The notes below the pieces were generated by a model, which made no database searches, was not told the origin of the DNA, and saw only the letters and a list, made by a program, of their open reading frames with translations. The translations under genes were made by a program, and so were the position numbers. Source: Membranihabitans maritimus (GTDB lineage Bacteria > Bacteroidota > Bacteroidia > Chitinophagales > Saprospiraceae). Taken from it: 64,000 nucleotides of DNA. The stretch lies in NCBI RefSeq assembly GCF_021729145.1, contig NZ_JAJSLW010000019.1:35473-99472 (forward strand), read 5' to 3'. This document shows positions 9,122 through 18,193 of the stretch, one piece after another (position 1 is the first letter of the stretch; every line of letters begins with the position of its first letter).

Positions 9122-10108
9122 TTAGTTTAATGAGTTTAAATAATCAAGAACCATAGGATAGACTGAATTCCATTTGAAATATATCATTTCATGTCCGGTA
9201 TCATCTATTTGAACAATATTCGAATTCGGAAAAAATGCCGCTTCTTTTTTGGCAAAGCTCAATCCATATGACTTGTTGTTTTTACCGTATAGAAAAAGGA
9301 CCTTGGTTTGATATTGATTTAGATTGGTGGTAAAGTCGAACCCTTCATTTTCTGAAATATCCATAAAGGCTTGTAAAACGGTTGCTCCATTCCTCCATAA
9401 AGGAGAAGGCCCTTCAATCCCTTCGTCATTGCCTTCTGCATAGGAGAAGCTTGAAGCTATGGCCAACTTGTAATCCAGAATTTCGTGTTCGTTTTCACGT
9501 CCTGTCAGGAATTGGTCGTAATAAAGGACATCATTTGTTATTTCCGAAAAAAGGTTCAGTTTACGGCTTGCTTCCCCATACTCATCAAGGAGTTGTTTGT
9601 TGAACCCACCCGCTTCAGCGAATATAGCCCCATCAATCCTATCAGGATACGCATTGATGTAAGCTGCCGTAAGCATAGCTCCCCATGAATGACCAAAAAG
9701 GAACACCTTTTGAGAGGGAAATGTCCTGTAGTGTTTAATCACAGCCGTTAGGTCATCTAAGTAGAGTTGGATAGAATAGGTGTTTTTATCATGCCTTTGT
9801 GACAAGCCTGTACCACGCTGGTCATAGAATACTATGTAATAGCCGTCATCTGCCAATTTCTTTACGTTCAGTCCGTTTTGGTAATCAGCACCTGGACCAC
9901 CATGTAGAAAAATGACAAGAGAGCTTTCAGGGTTTCCGTAGGTTTCTGCATGAAGGGTTGTCCCGTTCACAGATATGGAAGGTAAACTCGGGTCTTCTAC
10001 TACGGTTTTTGGCACTAAGTTTCCCGGTTCATGAATGTCCAGCTCCTTTTCGCAGGAAATGAACATGGCACAAGCCAATCCTATGGCTGTCAGAATTTTT
10101 AAGTTCAT
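9122..10108 (-). CDS. Lipoprotein alpha/beta hydrolase (proline iminopeptidase-like)
   Basis: The ATG at 10108 gives MNLKILTAIGLACAMFISC with a lipobox cysteine at 19, so the enzyme should be anchored in an envelope membrane. Oxyanion-loop HGGPG and nucleophile elbow GHSWGA (Ser) are present, with DQRGTGLS between them and DDTGHEM holding the C-terminal catalytic His. This set of motifs is that of the S33 proline iminopeptidase/hydrolase group. An upstream in-frame TTG at 10117 is less likely. It sits between an AraC-type regulator and a putative porin, perhaps a small regulated unit. Confidence 0.88.
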   Translation of the reverse strand: MNLKILTAIGLACAMFISCEKELDIHEPGNLVPKTVVEDPSLPSISVNGTTLHAETYGNPESSLVIFLHGGPGADYQNGLNVKKLADDGYYIVFYDQRGTGLSQRHDKNTYSIQLYLDDLTAVIKHYRTFPSQKVFLFGHSWGAMLTAAYINAYPDRIDGAIFAEAGGFNKQLLDEYGEASRKLNLFSEITNDVLYYDQFLTGRENEHEILDYKLAIASSFSYAEGNDEGIEGPSPLWRNGATVLQAFMDISENEGFDFTTNLNQYQTKVLFLYGKNNKSYGLSFAKKEAAFFPNSNIVQIDDTGHEMIYFKWNSVYPMVLDYLNSLN

Positions 10109-10271
10109 ACTTTTCAAGTTTTACATTCGGTGCAAAAGTAAGTGTATGAAGATTGCCAATCGCCCCAAAATGAAAAGTGGAACCTGTTTATTAGTTTATA
10201 TGCCCGATCTTTAACACCAATACAATCAATCCCTTATGAAAATCGAACCTATATTTTGAGTGGTGACACCC

Positions 10272-11393
10272 TTAATCGGGCATTGTTTTGCTCTCTTTTA
10301 GGTACTCGGATGGGGATTTGCCCGTCAGGTTTTTGAAATTTCTATTGAAAGACGTTTTCGAGTTGAAGCCACATTCGAAGGCAAGCGACAAGAGTGTATA
10401 TTTTTGATTGTCCGGATTGGTAATACGTTCCTTAAATTCTTCAATCCTCAACGTATTGATATAATCGAAGAAGTTTTTTTGTTCTACCGTATTGATGACT
10501 TGAGAAAGGGTGTTTGGATGAATTTCAAGTTCTACGGCAACCATTTTCAATGTTAGTTCAGGTGTAAGGAATAATTTATTTTGCTTCATCAATTTTACCA
10601 GTTCACAATGAATTGTTTTCAGTTGGAAATCCGAAAGTGCTGATTTATCATATTTGGAAACTTCGGGTGCAGCATTGGATGGCTCAGCAATTTTTTTGGA
10701 TTCAAAGGCGGGAGAAAGTTCCAAAATCTGTTGATTAGTAAAAACGCCTACTTGCTTAATGCCATAATACCCAATAAAAGCCACAAACAATACTACAGAT
10801 GAGAAGATAATTTCATCATCAGCAAAAAACACAAGTATCCAGATGCAAGATAAGCCGAGGACTAATCTGAAAAGCCATTGCAGGTTTATTTTTTCAATGG
10901 AGGAAAAATTGTCCTTAATCAGCTTTTTATGGTTAACTAAAACTCGCAATGACAAAAAGGTATAGGTAATGCCAGACATTACGATTCCAATAAAAATAAT
11001 GATTGATATGGTTTCAAATCCTTCACCTTCATTTTGGTAAATAAGGATTTTCTCTTCAGGGTTTAGTATTAAAAAGGGAACGGTGGCAATAAAACCAATT
11101 GCAAAGGGCAAAAAATGGGGAAACATTTTTGTTTTGGCGACCTGTTCCGAGGTAAGTGTCAACGTATAAAGAAAAAGAAAAGGCCCATGCAACAGGGGGA
11201 ATGGTATTTCAAATCCCAATAGGTATGGGAACTTCAAGTATTCTTTTGAGGAAATAATCGAAAATAAAAGCAGATGCACAAAAATCACACAAAGCCATGC
11301 GAAAAGTATTTTGTCTGCACCGCTCTTTCCCTTTTTCGTCAACAAAATAAATGACAAAAAGATTGTTATGGCTATCCCGATTATGTATATCAT
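10272..11393 (-). CDS. AraC-family regulator with N-terminal membrane domain
   Basis: 373 residues. The first 220 residues form about seven hydrophobic helices (for example MIYIIGIAITIFLSFILL and FLPFAIGFIATVPFLI); the C-terminal 110 residues are an AraC HTH pair with LKMVAVELEIHPNTLSQVIN and LLSLAFECGFNSKTSFNRNF...GKSPSEYL. It is a membrane-tethered transcription factor of a class common in Bacteroidota. The following genes on the same strand are candidates for its regulon. Confidence 0.9.
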   Translation of the reverse strand: MIYIIGIAITIFLSFILLTKKGKSGADKILFAWLCVIFVHLLLFSIISSKEYLKFPYLLGFEIPFPLLHGPFLFLYTLTLTSEQVAKTKMFPHFLPFAIGFIATVPFLILNPEEKILIYQNEGEGFETISIIIFIGIVMSGITYTFLSLRVLVNHKKLIKDNFSSIEKINLQWLFRLVLGLSCIWILVFFADDEIIFSSVVLFVAFIGYYGIKQVGVFTNQQILELSPAFESKKIAEPSNAAPEVSKYDKSALSDFQLKTIHCELVKLMKQNKLFLTPELTLKMVAVELEIHPNTLSQVINTVEQKNFFDYINTLRIEEFKERITNPDNQKYTLLSLAFECGFNSKTSFNRNFKNLTGKSPSEYLKESKTMPD

Positions 11394-11502
11394 TTATTTG
11401 CAGTGTCTTTTTTTAGGTGGCGCACGAACATCCAGTATAAGAAACGTTGACATCTCGAAGGGTGACAATGTTTCTTATACCCTGTTGTGTGGTCGGTTTT
11501 TA

Positions 11503-12903
11503 TTATTCAAGTATATCTTTTAGTTCTTTAATGAATTTCCATGATTCCTTTTCAATCTTTTCGGTTAAATTTCTTTTGTTATTAAAATTTGGTTCTTCAA
11601 CAATTGTTTGGTCTATAATCGATAAGCTATCATCAATTGATTCAGCTAAATGGTATTTGTTCCAATCACTATCTCTAAAAATCTTCCAATACTTTTTTCG
11701 AATGCTTTTGTTTTGACCCGATAAGCAAATCGAAAAATACAATTCTTTATGATTTAAGATGATAACAAATTTAAGCTTTTGCTTTTTTAATTCCTCTGTT
11801 GTTAGAGAAAAGTAGGAAAAATTTGGGTCTCCTTGATAAATCTTTCCAAGCTTAAAAGTTGTGCCATACTCTTTTTGAAAAAAGAGTTTCAATTCTTTCA
11901 TATAGTTTATCAATTGATGATAATCTAAGTTGTTTTCGCATTCTTGGTTTTGCGAGTTATTTTTCGACAGATTTACATTGTTAATTTCTCCAAGTTTAAT
12001 ATTTTCTGCTTTTTCGAGTGGAATACAAATGTCTATTATGCATTTCTGTTCAGGATGAGTTTTGTGGTCATTATGATACATTTCAAAATAATCTCCATCT
12101 CTAAATTCGTAACCATTTTCAATGACCCAAACACACATACTTTTCCACGCTTTTGAAATTTCTTCTGCTTTAATTTCAAAATGCCCAATGATGTAAAAAC
12201 CCTTTTTTAGGTTATATTGCTTAATTTCTCCGGTTGTATTAATGTTTTTAGAAATTGTTACACAAGTACTAAATCTTACTTTTGAGGTTTGAGTAGTATT
12301 AGGGTTGTCATGATAAATTGTTATTGCTTTAAAATTTGAAGTATCTAATACTCTTTTTTGACCTCCCCATTCCATCAATTTTTGAAACATACTACTTGCT
12401 TTTTCAAAGTGTCCAATATTCGATATACTGGCAAGTTTTAATTCAGGAAGTTCTTTTGTCGTTATTTGTGCATTCATTTTAGTCCATTGTTTAATATTAT
12501 TAATGGAACAAATGTATTTTTCTGATGAAAAAGGTTCTATACCAATCTTGCTAAGTAATTTTTTTCCCTCAGATTTAAATTTCGTTGGACTAATGCCGTA
12601 GTATTTCTTAAATGCTCTTGAAAAAGAATTATCACTATTAAAACCGTATTTATAGGCTAAGTCTTTTAAAGAAGGATTTGGTTTAATCAATACAATTGAG
12701 GCAATGCGTTCAATCCTCTTTCTATTGACGTATTCATTTAGCCTTTCGTTTACGACAGTCAAAAATACTCTATGAAAATGGTAAGCTGAATAATGGGCTT
12801 TCTTAGATAAAAATTCAAGTGATAGGTTAGTATCAAGATTATTTTCAATGAAATCCAAGACGATATTTATTCGTTTGAGGTATTCTTGCCTTGTTTCATT
12901 CAT
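11503..12903 (-). CDS. AraC-family regulator with GyrI-like and C-terminal DUF7000-like domains
   Basis: 466 residues. Residues 8-110 are an AraC-type DNA-binding region (LSLEFLSKKAHYSAYHFHRV; LKDLAYKYGFNSDNSFSRAF...GISPTKF). Residues about 138-300 are a GyrI/SOUL-like ligand-binding domain (KELPELKLASISNIGHF; GDYFEMYHNDHKTHPEQKCI). The C-terminal 130 residues (YMKELKLFFQKEYGTTFKLG, LAG-like SGQNKSIRKKYWKIF) resemble the DUF7000 family, which is an assignment from memory. The three-domain combination suggests a ligand-responsive activator. It has AT-rich codon use compared with its neighbours. The 3' end lies 110 bp from the next regulator. Confidence 0.85.
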   Translation of the reverse strand: MNETRQEYLKRINIVLDFIENNLDTNLSLEFLSKKAHYSAYHFHRVFLTVVNERLNEYVNRKRIERIASIVLIKPNPSLKDLAYKYGFNSDNSFSRAFKKYYGISPTKFKSEGKKLLSKIGIEPFSSEKYICSINNIKQWTKMNAQITTKELPELKLASISNIGHFEKASSMFQKLMEWGGQKRVLDTSNFKAITIYHDNPNTTQTSKVRFSTCVTISKNINTTGEIKQYNLKKGFYIIGHFEIKAEEISKAWKSMCVWVIENGYEFRDGDYFEMYHNDHKTHPEQKCIIDICIPLEKAENIKLGEINNVNLSKNNSQNQECENNLDYHQLINYMKELKLFFQKEYGTTFKLGKIYQGDPNFSYFSLTTEELKKQKLKFVIILNHKELYFSICLSGQNKSIRKKYWKIFRDSDWNKYHLAESIDDSLSIIDQTIVEEPNFNNKRNLTEKIEKESWKFIKELKDILE

Positions 12904-12930
12904 TTCATTTTTATTTTTTTTTCAAATGCC

Positions 12931-13060
12931 ACATAACGGTCAAGTATTAGCGTAGTGCGGGATTACAAGACACTTCACTTTCGGTTTGCTGAAATGTTTG
13001 TTACTATTCACTCTTTAAATTTAGCACTTTCGCCCGCATTATGCTTACACGGTGTTGTGC
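12931..13060 (-). other. attC-like imperfect palindrome (most complete copy)
   Basis: 130 bp bounded by ACATAAC on the left and GTTGTGC on the right, which pair with each other and are each one mismatch from the integron consensus (RYYYAAC/GTTRRRY). Inner arms also pair imperfectly: AGCGTAGTGCGGG against CCCGCATTATGCT. It starts 15 bp after the stop of the 13075-14151 gene on its 3' side. Similar halves occur at 8366-8437 and next to both DoxX copies. No integrase is in the window, so this is structural resemblance only. Confidence 0.5.
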
Positions 13061-13074
13061 GTTCGTATTTCTTT

Positions 13075-14151
13075 TCAATGCCATTTATCAAATGTTTTCC
13101 CGTTGAATTTATAAACACCACCTTCTGCCATTCCAAAAAGCAAGTTTTTGTTTTGGTCTTCATAAATGTCATATATCATTTGAGATGTCAATTTTGTGTC
13201 AATTATGTAGTTTGTCAGCGTTTTACCGTCAAATTTCCAAGCTCCTGAATCTCTATCTCCAAACCAAATATTTTCCTGACTATCCTCTGTAATGGAAAAA
13301 ACAGCTTGTAGTCCAGTGTTTCTAGTAAACTGTTTACTTAGGGCGTTCGCTTCATAGTCATTCATTGGGATGAATTTTCCCTGCTCTTTGGAAAAGTTTA
13401 TGATTGAGTTTCCACTTTTAAGCATAACGCCAATTCCATTATTACCAATCCAAAGTCTGCCTTGGGAATCTTCTAGAATACTTCTTACGTGCATTTTTTC
13501 AGAATCTTCCGTAAGTCTTAGTGTTTCATCATTAATCGTTGTAATCTCACTGCCGTTGTAGCCAAAAACACCCGCATAAGTACCCAACCAAAGCAGATCA
13601 TTCTTTCCTTCTGAAATACTTGTTACAGCATATGTGCTTCCGGAAGTTATATTTTTTGAAGTAGGGAATGGCAAATAAATCAATTTTAGTCCATCATGTT
13701 TATAAACGCCTTGTTTTGTGCCAGCATTAAACCATAAATCACCGTCTTTTTTCGTCCATTTACTTTCCAAGTTTCCAATTGGAGAGTGGGTTTTAATAGT
13801 TTTTCCATCGTAACTACTCACACCATTTGCCGTTCCAAACCAAATAGTTCCGTTCTCATCTTCCTGAATGGAACGAATTTGATTGTCAGCTAATCCTTCA
13901 TTGGTTGTAAAGTATTCAAATGATTTTCCATTATAAAAACTTACCCCTTCATTATGACTTCCCAACCAATAATTTCCTTTGCTGTCTTGGAAGATTGCAC
14001 GTATTCCCGAGGTAAACGTTAAGGTGTCGGAATTTGAAGTGGCCACTAATTCAGGTTGGTTAATCTCCTTTTCTGTTGATTTCTTTTCAGCACAAGAAAA
14101 GTTTAGAGTCAATATGAGTATGATGTAGATCAATTCTATTTTTTTGTTCAT
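13075..14151 (-). CDS. Lipoprotein beta-propeller (two-component regulator propeller repeats)
   Basis: Starting at the ATG at 14151 gives MNKKIELIYIILILTLNFSC, a lipoprotein signal with Cys20; the upstream extension in the same frame is unlikely. The mature 330 residues consist of repeats such as GTIWFGTANGVSSYDGKTI, GRLWIGNNGIGVML and ENIWFGDRDSGAWKFDGKTL, the Reg_prop motif that forms the periplasmic propeller of hybrid sensor kinases. No kinase domain follows, so it is a stand-alone propeller. It may bind a ligand or partner at the cell envelope. Confidence 0.88.
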   Translation of the reverse strand: MNKKIELIYIILILTLNFSCAEKKSTEKEINQPELVATSNSDTLTFTSGIRAIFQDSKGNYWLGSHNEGVSFYNGKSFEYFTTNEGLADNQIRSIQEDENGTIWFGTANGVSSYDGKTIKTHSPIGNLESKWTKKDGDLWFNAGTKQGVYKHDGLKLIYLPFPTSKNITSGSTYAVTSISEGKNDLLWLGTYAGVFGYNGSEITTINDETLRLTEDSEKMHVRSILEDSQGRLWIGNNGIGVMLKSGNSIINFSKEQGKFIPMNDYEANALSKQFTRNTGLQAVFSITEDSQENIWFGDRDSGAWKFDGKTLTNYIIDTKLTSQMIYDIYEDQNKNLLFGMAEGGVYKFNGKTFDKWH

Positions 14152-14325
14152 TTCGGGTTTTTCTAATATGATACACAACGTACTAATATATCTCATTTTA
14201 TCAGACATAGCCAACACTATAGGATGAATATGTCTATATTTAGTATCTTTTATTGCCAATCTACAGCTCAATCAAAGGGACTCTTTATCGTTGTGAAGGC
14301 TCTTTGTACTTACATGGGTATACAC

Positions 14326-14395
14326 TCCCTAATGTAACTAATTAAATTCAAAGACTGACCTTTATTCATAAAATTATCTACCGAATTGTATATAT
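14326..14395. repeat. Short dispersed repeat, copy 1
   Basis: Begins ACACTCCCTAATGTAA and continues with AATTCAAAGACTGACC; a diverged copy lies at 43327-43400. The surrounding 14152-14699 spacer has no gene. Confidence 0.5.
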
Positions 14396-14472
14396 GGAGG
14401 TGTTAAATATTTGAAATTAATATCATTATTCCAAATAGGATATGGCGATTCTGAAGGTGTGAATAGAAATGT

Positions 14473-14665
14473 TATAACCTTCTCCTTAATGCATAGTGAC
14501 CCTCTATTTTTTTATATCTCCGGACTATTTGGTTTTTTCGGATAGGAGTGGACCGGGAATGGCTGAATTTTATAGGTAATAGGGTGGGGAACAGGAAGGG
14601 AGAGCGGATTGACAGGGTTTCAGTCACGTAACCTTACAGAATAGGAACCAGGGGGTCAACATACC
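14473..14665. repeat. Dispersed repeat, copy 2 (about 190 bp)
   Basis: Same sequence as 5926-6118, with TTTTATATCTCCGGACTAT and GGGAATGGCTGAATTTTATA in the same order. Its end runs into an AGGGGGTCAACATA motif related to the IS21-like units. Confidence 0.7.
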
Positions 14666-14699
14666 CGCATTACATATAACCTGTGCTAGCGGCTGCCTT

Positions 14700-15098
14700 T
14701 TATTTTTTCGGTTCTATGGGAGCTTTTTTCTGTCTTCCCCAGGCAATAAATATAGCAGAAAGTAAAATGAATATGTTAAATCCTATTTGGTTTTCTTCTC
14801 CTCTTATAATGTGAAATATAATTGCTGAAATCATTAGAGCTATTGTGCCATAGGCAGCATATATTGTCATTTTTGGTTGAATTCGAAGTAGGGAAGGCAA
14901 GGTCAATCCGAAACCTGCTAATAAGTCAAAAATGCCTGAAATAGTAACTAATTCAGGGTTTTCTTTTATCCATAACCAAGGTAGTTCATTTGGCCGAAAT
15001 AATTTCATTCCACCTGCCCAAATAAATGTTACAGCCAAAAGGACCTGAAATATCCATAAGGCAATAGTAAGCACTTTGGTTTTCATTTGATTCGTCAT
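14700..15098 (-). CDS. DoxX-family membrane protein, copy 1 (intact)
   Basis: 132 residues, four transmembrane helices; begins MTNQMKTKVLTIALWIFQVL and continues VTFIWAGGMKLFRP, the usual first two helices of the DoxX family with FDLLAGFGLTLPSLLR after. Family members are linked to redox balance in the membrane, but the exact role of this subgroup is unknown. It is divergent from the HxlR regulator, which probably controls it. Its 3' side carries an attC-like half palindrome at 14668-14698. A second copy, interrupted, is at 24883-25428. Confidence 0.85.
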   Translation of the reverse strand: MTNQMKTKVLTIALWIFQVLLAVTFIWAGGMKLFRPNELPWLWIKENPELVTISGIFDLLAGFGLTLPSLLRIQPKMTIYAAYGTIALMISAIIFHIIRGEENQIGFNIFILLSAIFIAWGRQKKAPIEPKK

Positions 15099-15217
15099 TG
15101 TATGTATGTTTTTAGTTTATGCAACACGAAATTATGTACATTTACTATCAAATTTATATTACTATATTGTTGGATAGCACTATCCATTAGGAAAGTAATG
15201 TGTTTAAAATTGAAATT

Positions 15218-15556
15218 ATGTTGTCAAAAGGTGGTTGTCCAAAAACAATGCTTTCCATTAAAGATGCTCTTGAGGTTCTTGAAGGGAAATGGAAATTATT
15301 GATTTTATTTTCTTTATCTGGTGGTCCAAAACGATTTAAAGAGATAAGTAGGGAAGTTGTTGGTATAACAGATAAAACCTTATCAAAAGAACTGAAACTG
15401 TTGGTAACAAATCAATTAGTTAAAAGAGAAGTGTTTGACACTTTTCCTCCAAAAGTCCAATATTCAATCACGGAACACGGAATGTCTTTGGAAAAAGTCT
15501 TGGACGAATTACATTTTTGGGGTTTGTTTCACAGAAAAAAAATAATCGGAAAATAG
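15218..15556 (+). CDS. HxlR-family transcriptional regulator, copy 1
   Basis: 112 residues from the ATG at 15218 (a GTG at 15200 is possible). It shows the HxlR winged-helix pattern: CPKTMLSIKDALEVLEGKWK with the N-terminal Cys, LSGGPKRFKEISREVVGITDKTLSKELK and VKREVFDTFPPKVQYSITEHG. HxlR proteins respond to redox-active or thiol-reactive compounds, which fits the adjacent DoxX gene. The shared intergenic region with DoxX contains GTTGGATAGCACTATCCA-like dyad sequence just upstream, a possible operator. An identical protein is encoded at 25548-25886. Confidence 0.92.
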   Translation: MLSKGGCPKTMLSIKDALEVLEGKWKLLILFSLSGGPKRFKEISREVVGITDKTLSKELKLLVTNQLVKREVFDTFPPKVQYSITEHGMSLEKVLDELHFWGLFHRKKIIGK

Positions 15557-15865
15557 CTTCTTTCGATGGGTTCTTTTCGATTGCCGATAATTGGTTTATA
15601 TTACGTACCTTTCTTCCTCATTATTTCAATGTAGGTTCGTAACAGGGAATTTGCCAACGGGACCGGATGGTTATTCTCATTTTCCCCTTTTACAATCGTT
15701 TGGCACCAATCGAACCGAAATGGCTGGCACAAATTGAACCGTTGTATCCACTCAGAAAATCCGTCACCGAAAAAATAACCGCTCAAGCCGTCACCTGGCT
15801 GACGCACCGCCTCAGCCCGGAAAATAAACAAAAATTTTTACGCAAAAAAGACGGGGTGTAGTACA
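15557..15865. repeat. IS21-like end remnant plus recurring PLRKSVTEK fragment
   Basis: Contains GAACCGAAATGGCTGGCACA and AATTGAACCG in tandem, then a 130-bp fragment whose rightward translation starts LEPLYPLRKSVTEK and ends KFLRKKDG. The same fragment recurs at 30955-31090 and in decayed form at 19615-19735, so it is a dispersed relic and not a gene. A further relic at about 15880-15945 (frame VDKKTRTVEKSGFDLL) is matched at 36590-36660. Confidence 0.55.
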
Positions 15866-15952
15866 TGGTTACTGACTAAGTTGATAAAAAGACCCGAACG
15901 GTAGAAAAATCCGGTTTTGACCTGCTAAGTAAAAAGAAGGCGGGTGCGGCAA

Positions 15953-16147
15953 TCATTCTTCTTCATATGATAATGGCACTGTTACTTCGCCGAACTCTAT
16001 ACTATATTCAGTTTCATTATAATCTGCAAATCCTTCTTCCTTGAAAAATTCCCCGAGTTTTGTTTTAATTACTTTAATTGATGATTTCTCTCGATCAGAA
16101 AATTTATTCTGATTTTTTTCCAAGAATTTAATCCGTTCTGGAGCTCT
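15953..16147 (-). pseudogene. C-terminal fragment of an unidentified gene
   Basis: An open frame ending at TCA 15953-15955 encodes NSPVRAPERIKFLEKNQNKF and ends EFGEVTVPLSYEEE, clearly protein-like but lacking a start. It joins the hsdM stub at a shared stretch near 16150-16165, where one frame reads as HsdM and the other as this gene. I do not recognise the parent family. Confidence 0.4.
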
Positions 16148-16283
16148 AACAGGTGAATTTATCCACCATTTTCAGGAACAGCAAATAAGTTAACTGTTCC
16201 AGGTAATCGCCATAGCTTACCCCGTCATCACGAAGCACATGGACGAAGCTCCAGACTTTTGATATGATACTTGATTCTGTCAT
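16146..16283 (-). pseudogene. hsdM: N-terminal stub of type I restriction hsdM
   Basis: 45 codons from ATG 16283, overlapping the RhuM stop by four bases. The translation MTESSIISKVWSFVHVLRDD followed by GVSYGDYLEQLTYLLFLKMVDKF is the canonical beginning of HsdM. The frame stops at 16146-16148 and the rest of the roughly 500-residue methylase is missing. It shows that a type I RM operon once lay here with RhuM upstream. Confidence 0.75.
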
Positions 16284-17424
16284 GCTGATGATTTGTTTCT
16301 GTTGAGAATGCTAATAATCAATTTTTTTACAGTGTCCATTTCTTCCGACTTGCTGGAAGCTACAAACAGCGTAAGGCTTGCCAGTGCTTCATTGCTGATA
16401 ATATGGTCGCCTTCTTTATTTCGTAGCATATTGTTTCGTTCAAGGAACAGTAAAAAGGAAGCGGCTGCAATACGCTTATTACCATCGACAAATGAATGGT
16501 TCTTAATAATCAGATAAAGTAAAGTGGCTGCTTTTTCCTCAAGGGTCGGGTAGAAATCTTCATCTCCGAAACCTTTGCTGATCTGATTGATAGAGCTTTG
16601 AAAGCCCTTGTCTTTCTCTTTTCCGAAAACACCGGAGTCGAACTCAGCTTTCATTTGTTCAATAAGTTCAAGGTATTCCTCTAGTGTTTCGTTTTATAAA
16701 TAAGATGCGTTATTGACGAGGCTATTTTTGGTCAGGTCGAAGAAGCGAAACCGCACATAGCCATAGCTACGTAAGGATTTCGATGATGAAGACATGGCCA
16801 AAAAAGAAACCATCAATAACGTATAGAATTTGTGAAAAGAAGCACTAGTGCTGGAAATTTTGCCTTTCTTTTGCTCAGGCCCTTTGTGTCCAGTCTTTCA
16901 TGGTCGTAGTCGTCCAGCAGGTCCAGGCCTTTTGAGAATTGTTGTAACCACCCATGTCCTTCCGATGTGGCTTTTTCTTCAATGGCCCTGCTTAAAATCT
17001 GGATGCCGGTTTTCAACTGGTGGACTTCCTGTTGTTTTTGGGCCAGTCTCTTTTCGTTGATTGCATATCCTTGCACCAGATAGTCTTTCAGTTGCTGGGT
17101 AGCCCATTGACGGAATTGCGTTCCTCTTTTGGAATTCACACGGTATCCGACTGATATAATTGCATCAAGGTTGTAAAACTGTATCTTCCTGCGAACGTTT
17201 CGATTACCTTCTTTTTGAACTACCGAGTATTTCTCGGTAGTTGCTTGTTCATCCAGTTCACCTTCAGCATATATGTTTTTCAGGTGTAACCCAATCGTAT
17301 CAGTATCTTTTTCAAACAATTCTGCCATTTGTCTTTGTGAAAGCCAAAGGGTATCCTGCTCTAATTTTACATGGATTTCAGCACCCGTTTCAGACTTGTA
17401 TATTTCGATTTCTCCTTTATTCAT
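16280..17424 (-). pseudogene. rhuM: RhuM-family protein (virulence RhuM/Fic-DOC), split by a mini-element
   Basis: The N-terminal part (17424-16849) carries the RhuM signature GEIEIYKSETGAEIHVKLEQ and LWLSQRQMAELFEKD; the C-terminal part carries a Fic/DOC-like core NHSFVDGNKRIAAASFLLFL. Between them sits a 160-bp insertion (16685-16844) flanked by CTAG duplications. Removing the insertion and one CTAG restores a single frame (KAKFPALEEYLELIEQMK) of 326 residues, the usual family length. The C-terminal stop overlaps the hsdM start, so it belonged to a type I RM operon, where RhuM genes are often found. Confidence 0.85.
16685..16844. mobile_element. 160-bp palindromic mini-element (MITE) in rhuM
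   Basis: Direct duplications of CTAG at 16681-16684 and 16845-16848. Terminal inverted repeats start TGTTTCGTTTTATAAATAAG on the left and TGCTTCTTTTCACAAATTCT (reverse complement of the right end), and pair again at GCGTTATTGA. The whole element folds as a long imperfect hairpin with its apex near CATAGCCATAGCTACG. There is no transposase. A 4-bp CTAG target is used by some IS5-group elements, so a member of that family may have mobilised it. Confidence 0.8.
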
Positions 17425-18193
17425 CAATGGTTTTTTTCAGCTTTTACAGGGGCCATACTTTTTCCGAAGGATCTGATTTTTCAGGTAATGATATCATTTA
17501 ACTAATCATTTATCCTCTCCGACCAATCACTGCCCCACCAACCAACTACTTTTATATTCCGTATTTTGTGACTCCGCATATACCCTTGCAAAATAACGAT
17601 AGTATCGGAATTATGAAAATGTCCTGCCGGATGCAAACGGACACACTCCTTAAATGAGACCTGGCACTCTTGTAATGACTACTTCCTTTCCCCGACTCAG
17701 CACTCACCAACTCACCAACTCATACACTCACTGACTCACTAACCCCGATCCCGATAGCTATATGGGAGGGCAAACCTGTCTGCCTGCGAATAATGAATTT
17801 AAATGTAACCAGGCAGGCTCACCGACTAATCAACTCAAGGACCCCGAAAAACCCAGATCCAGACCCAGACCCAGACGGGCACGGCGGGCACGGAGGACAG
17901 GTGGGGGCAAGCATGGCACGCTGGGTAACTTCGTAACTCATAGCTCGCACCTCGCTAATGGCAAAAACTCACAAACTCATCCACTCAAGGACTCACCGAC
18001 TAATCAGGGAGCATCCAGGCGATCCCCCGAGTCCTCGGGGTCTGCCGGGATACATGCAGGCTGATAGCACCTGTACTGGCTATACCTGCCTCAGCTGTAG
18101 CAGGCTCCGACTTCTCTAGGTTGGAAGGATTTGTCGAAATGAAGGCAGGAACAAAATCATAAGATTGAAGAATCTGTATTACTTTAGCGTTGG
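17425..18193. other. Gene-free spacer with low-complexity CTCAC tracts
   Basis: Contains short tandem ACTCACCAACTCACCAACTC-type tracts at 17695-17745 and 17940-18000, a GCCTGCCTGGTTAC hairpin partner pair around 17775-17815, and a CAGACCCAGACCCAGAC tract near 17865. Similar material recurs at 29225-29320 and 31080-31215. No gene is visible. Confidence 0.6.

Noticed and set aside
15601..15831. Leftward 76-codon frame over the PLRKSVTEK relic
   Set aside because: Antisense to a dispersed relic and broken in the other copies.
17695..18000. CTCAC-type low-complexity tracts as a CRISPR array
   Set aside because: Units are 7-10 bp, irregular, without conserved repeat-spacer alternation, and no cas gene is nearby.
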